Below the pieces are notes generated by a model, which did no database searches, was not told the origin of the DNA, and saw nothing but the letters and a program-made list of their open reading frames with translations. A stretch of 43,413 nt of DNA from Euprymna scolopes. Lineage: Eukaryota; Mollusca; Cephalopoda; Sepiida; Sepiolidae. A program made the position numbers and the translations under genes. Shown piece after piece: positions 43,335 through 43,413 of the stretch (its first letter is position 1; each line of letters starts with the position of its first letter). The DNA is taken from contig CM044487.1 of assembly GCA_024364805.1 (NCBI GenBank), positions 80,917,777 to 80,961,189 on the forward strand. Direction: 5' to 3'.

Positions 43335-43413
43335 CTAGCGGGACCTGTGGAAATTCCACAGAGACTCATTTAAATGTAATATATTGATGTTGTCATTCTG
43401 TAGATGTTCAGTG
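43335..43413 (-). mobile_element. Helitron-like family B 3' end, running off the window
   Basis: On the minus strand it ends CTGTGGAATTTCCACAG, GTCCCG, CTAG|T. The inner part is nearly identical to 36721-36790. The 5' part lies outside the window. Confidence 0.6.

Overview
This window looks like gene-poor, repeat-rich intergenic DNA from a large invertebrate genome, most likely a coleoid cephalopod (octopus-like). That placement comes from remembered resemblance of several repeat families to cephalopod repeats; no search was run. The sequence is AT-rich, full of TA, TATC, CA and TAA microsatellites, and has two assembly gaps. I find no host protein-coding gene, tRNA or rRNA gene. Almost all longer open frames are shadows of microsatellites, low-complexity tracts or decayed transposons.

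Layout. 1-7.2 kb: decayed LINEs with a C-terminal restriction-like endonuclease (RLE-1, minus strand, 290-1484 and 6130-7190); Jockey/CR1-like LINE pieces (1603-1859, 2385-3030), one of which forms a fold-back; and a GC-rich tandem array of three ~340-bp units (4748-5802). 7.2-8.56 kb: a nest in which a Helitron-like repeat was invaded by a 5'-truncated LINE with a readable target-site duplication and by a Tc1/mariner element cut off after its first DNA-binding domain. 8.56-14.35 kb: a very long degenerate ~46-bp minisatellite, interrupted by an LTR-retrotransposon fossil (10417-11884), ending in a 23-bp satellite with a 600-N gap. 15.1-16.3 kb: a long hairpin abutting the best-preserved Jockey/CR1-like LINE. 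16.3-21.8 kb: mostly unassigned AT-rich DNA with two more long hairpins and a purine-rich strand. 21.8-23.95 kb and 40.5-43.2 kb: two loci where two subfamilies of RLE LINE lie together beside (TAA)n. 24.2-28.1 kb: Penelope-like material (a clean GIY-YIG endonuclease frame and a large RT-bearing fossil) on either side of a Helitron-like element (25147-26023). 28.6-40.1 kb: scattered LINE 3' ends, Penelope-type terminal repeats with hammerhead-like cores, two Helitron-like copies (32778-33433, 39366-40106), a tRNA-like SINE fragment, and a perfect 75-bp palindrome (38573-38647).

No gene pathway operates here. The main signals are layered transposition, target preferences near TAA repeats, conserved 3' stem-loops, an unusual density of long inverted repeats (candidate dsRNA sources if transcribed), and ribozyme-like motifs at Penelope-type termini. 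Family assignments rest on protein motifs and terminal structures read by eye.
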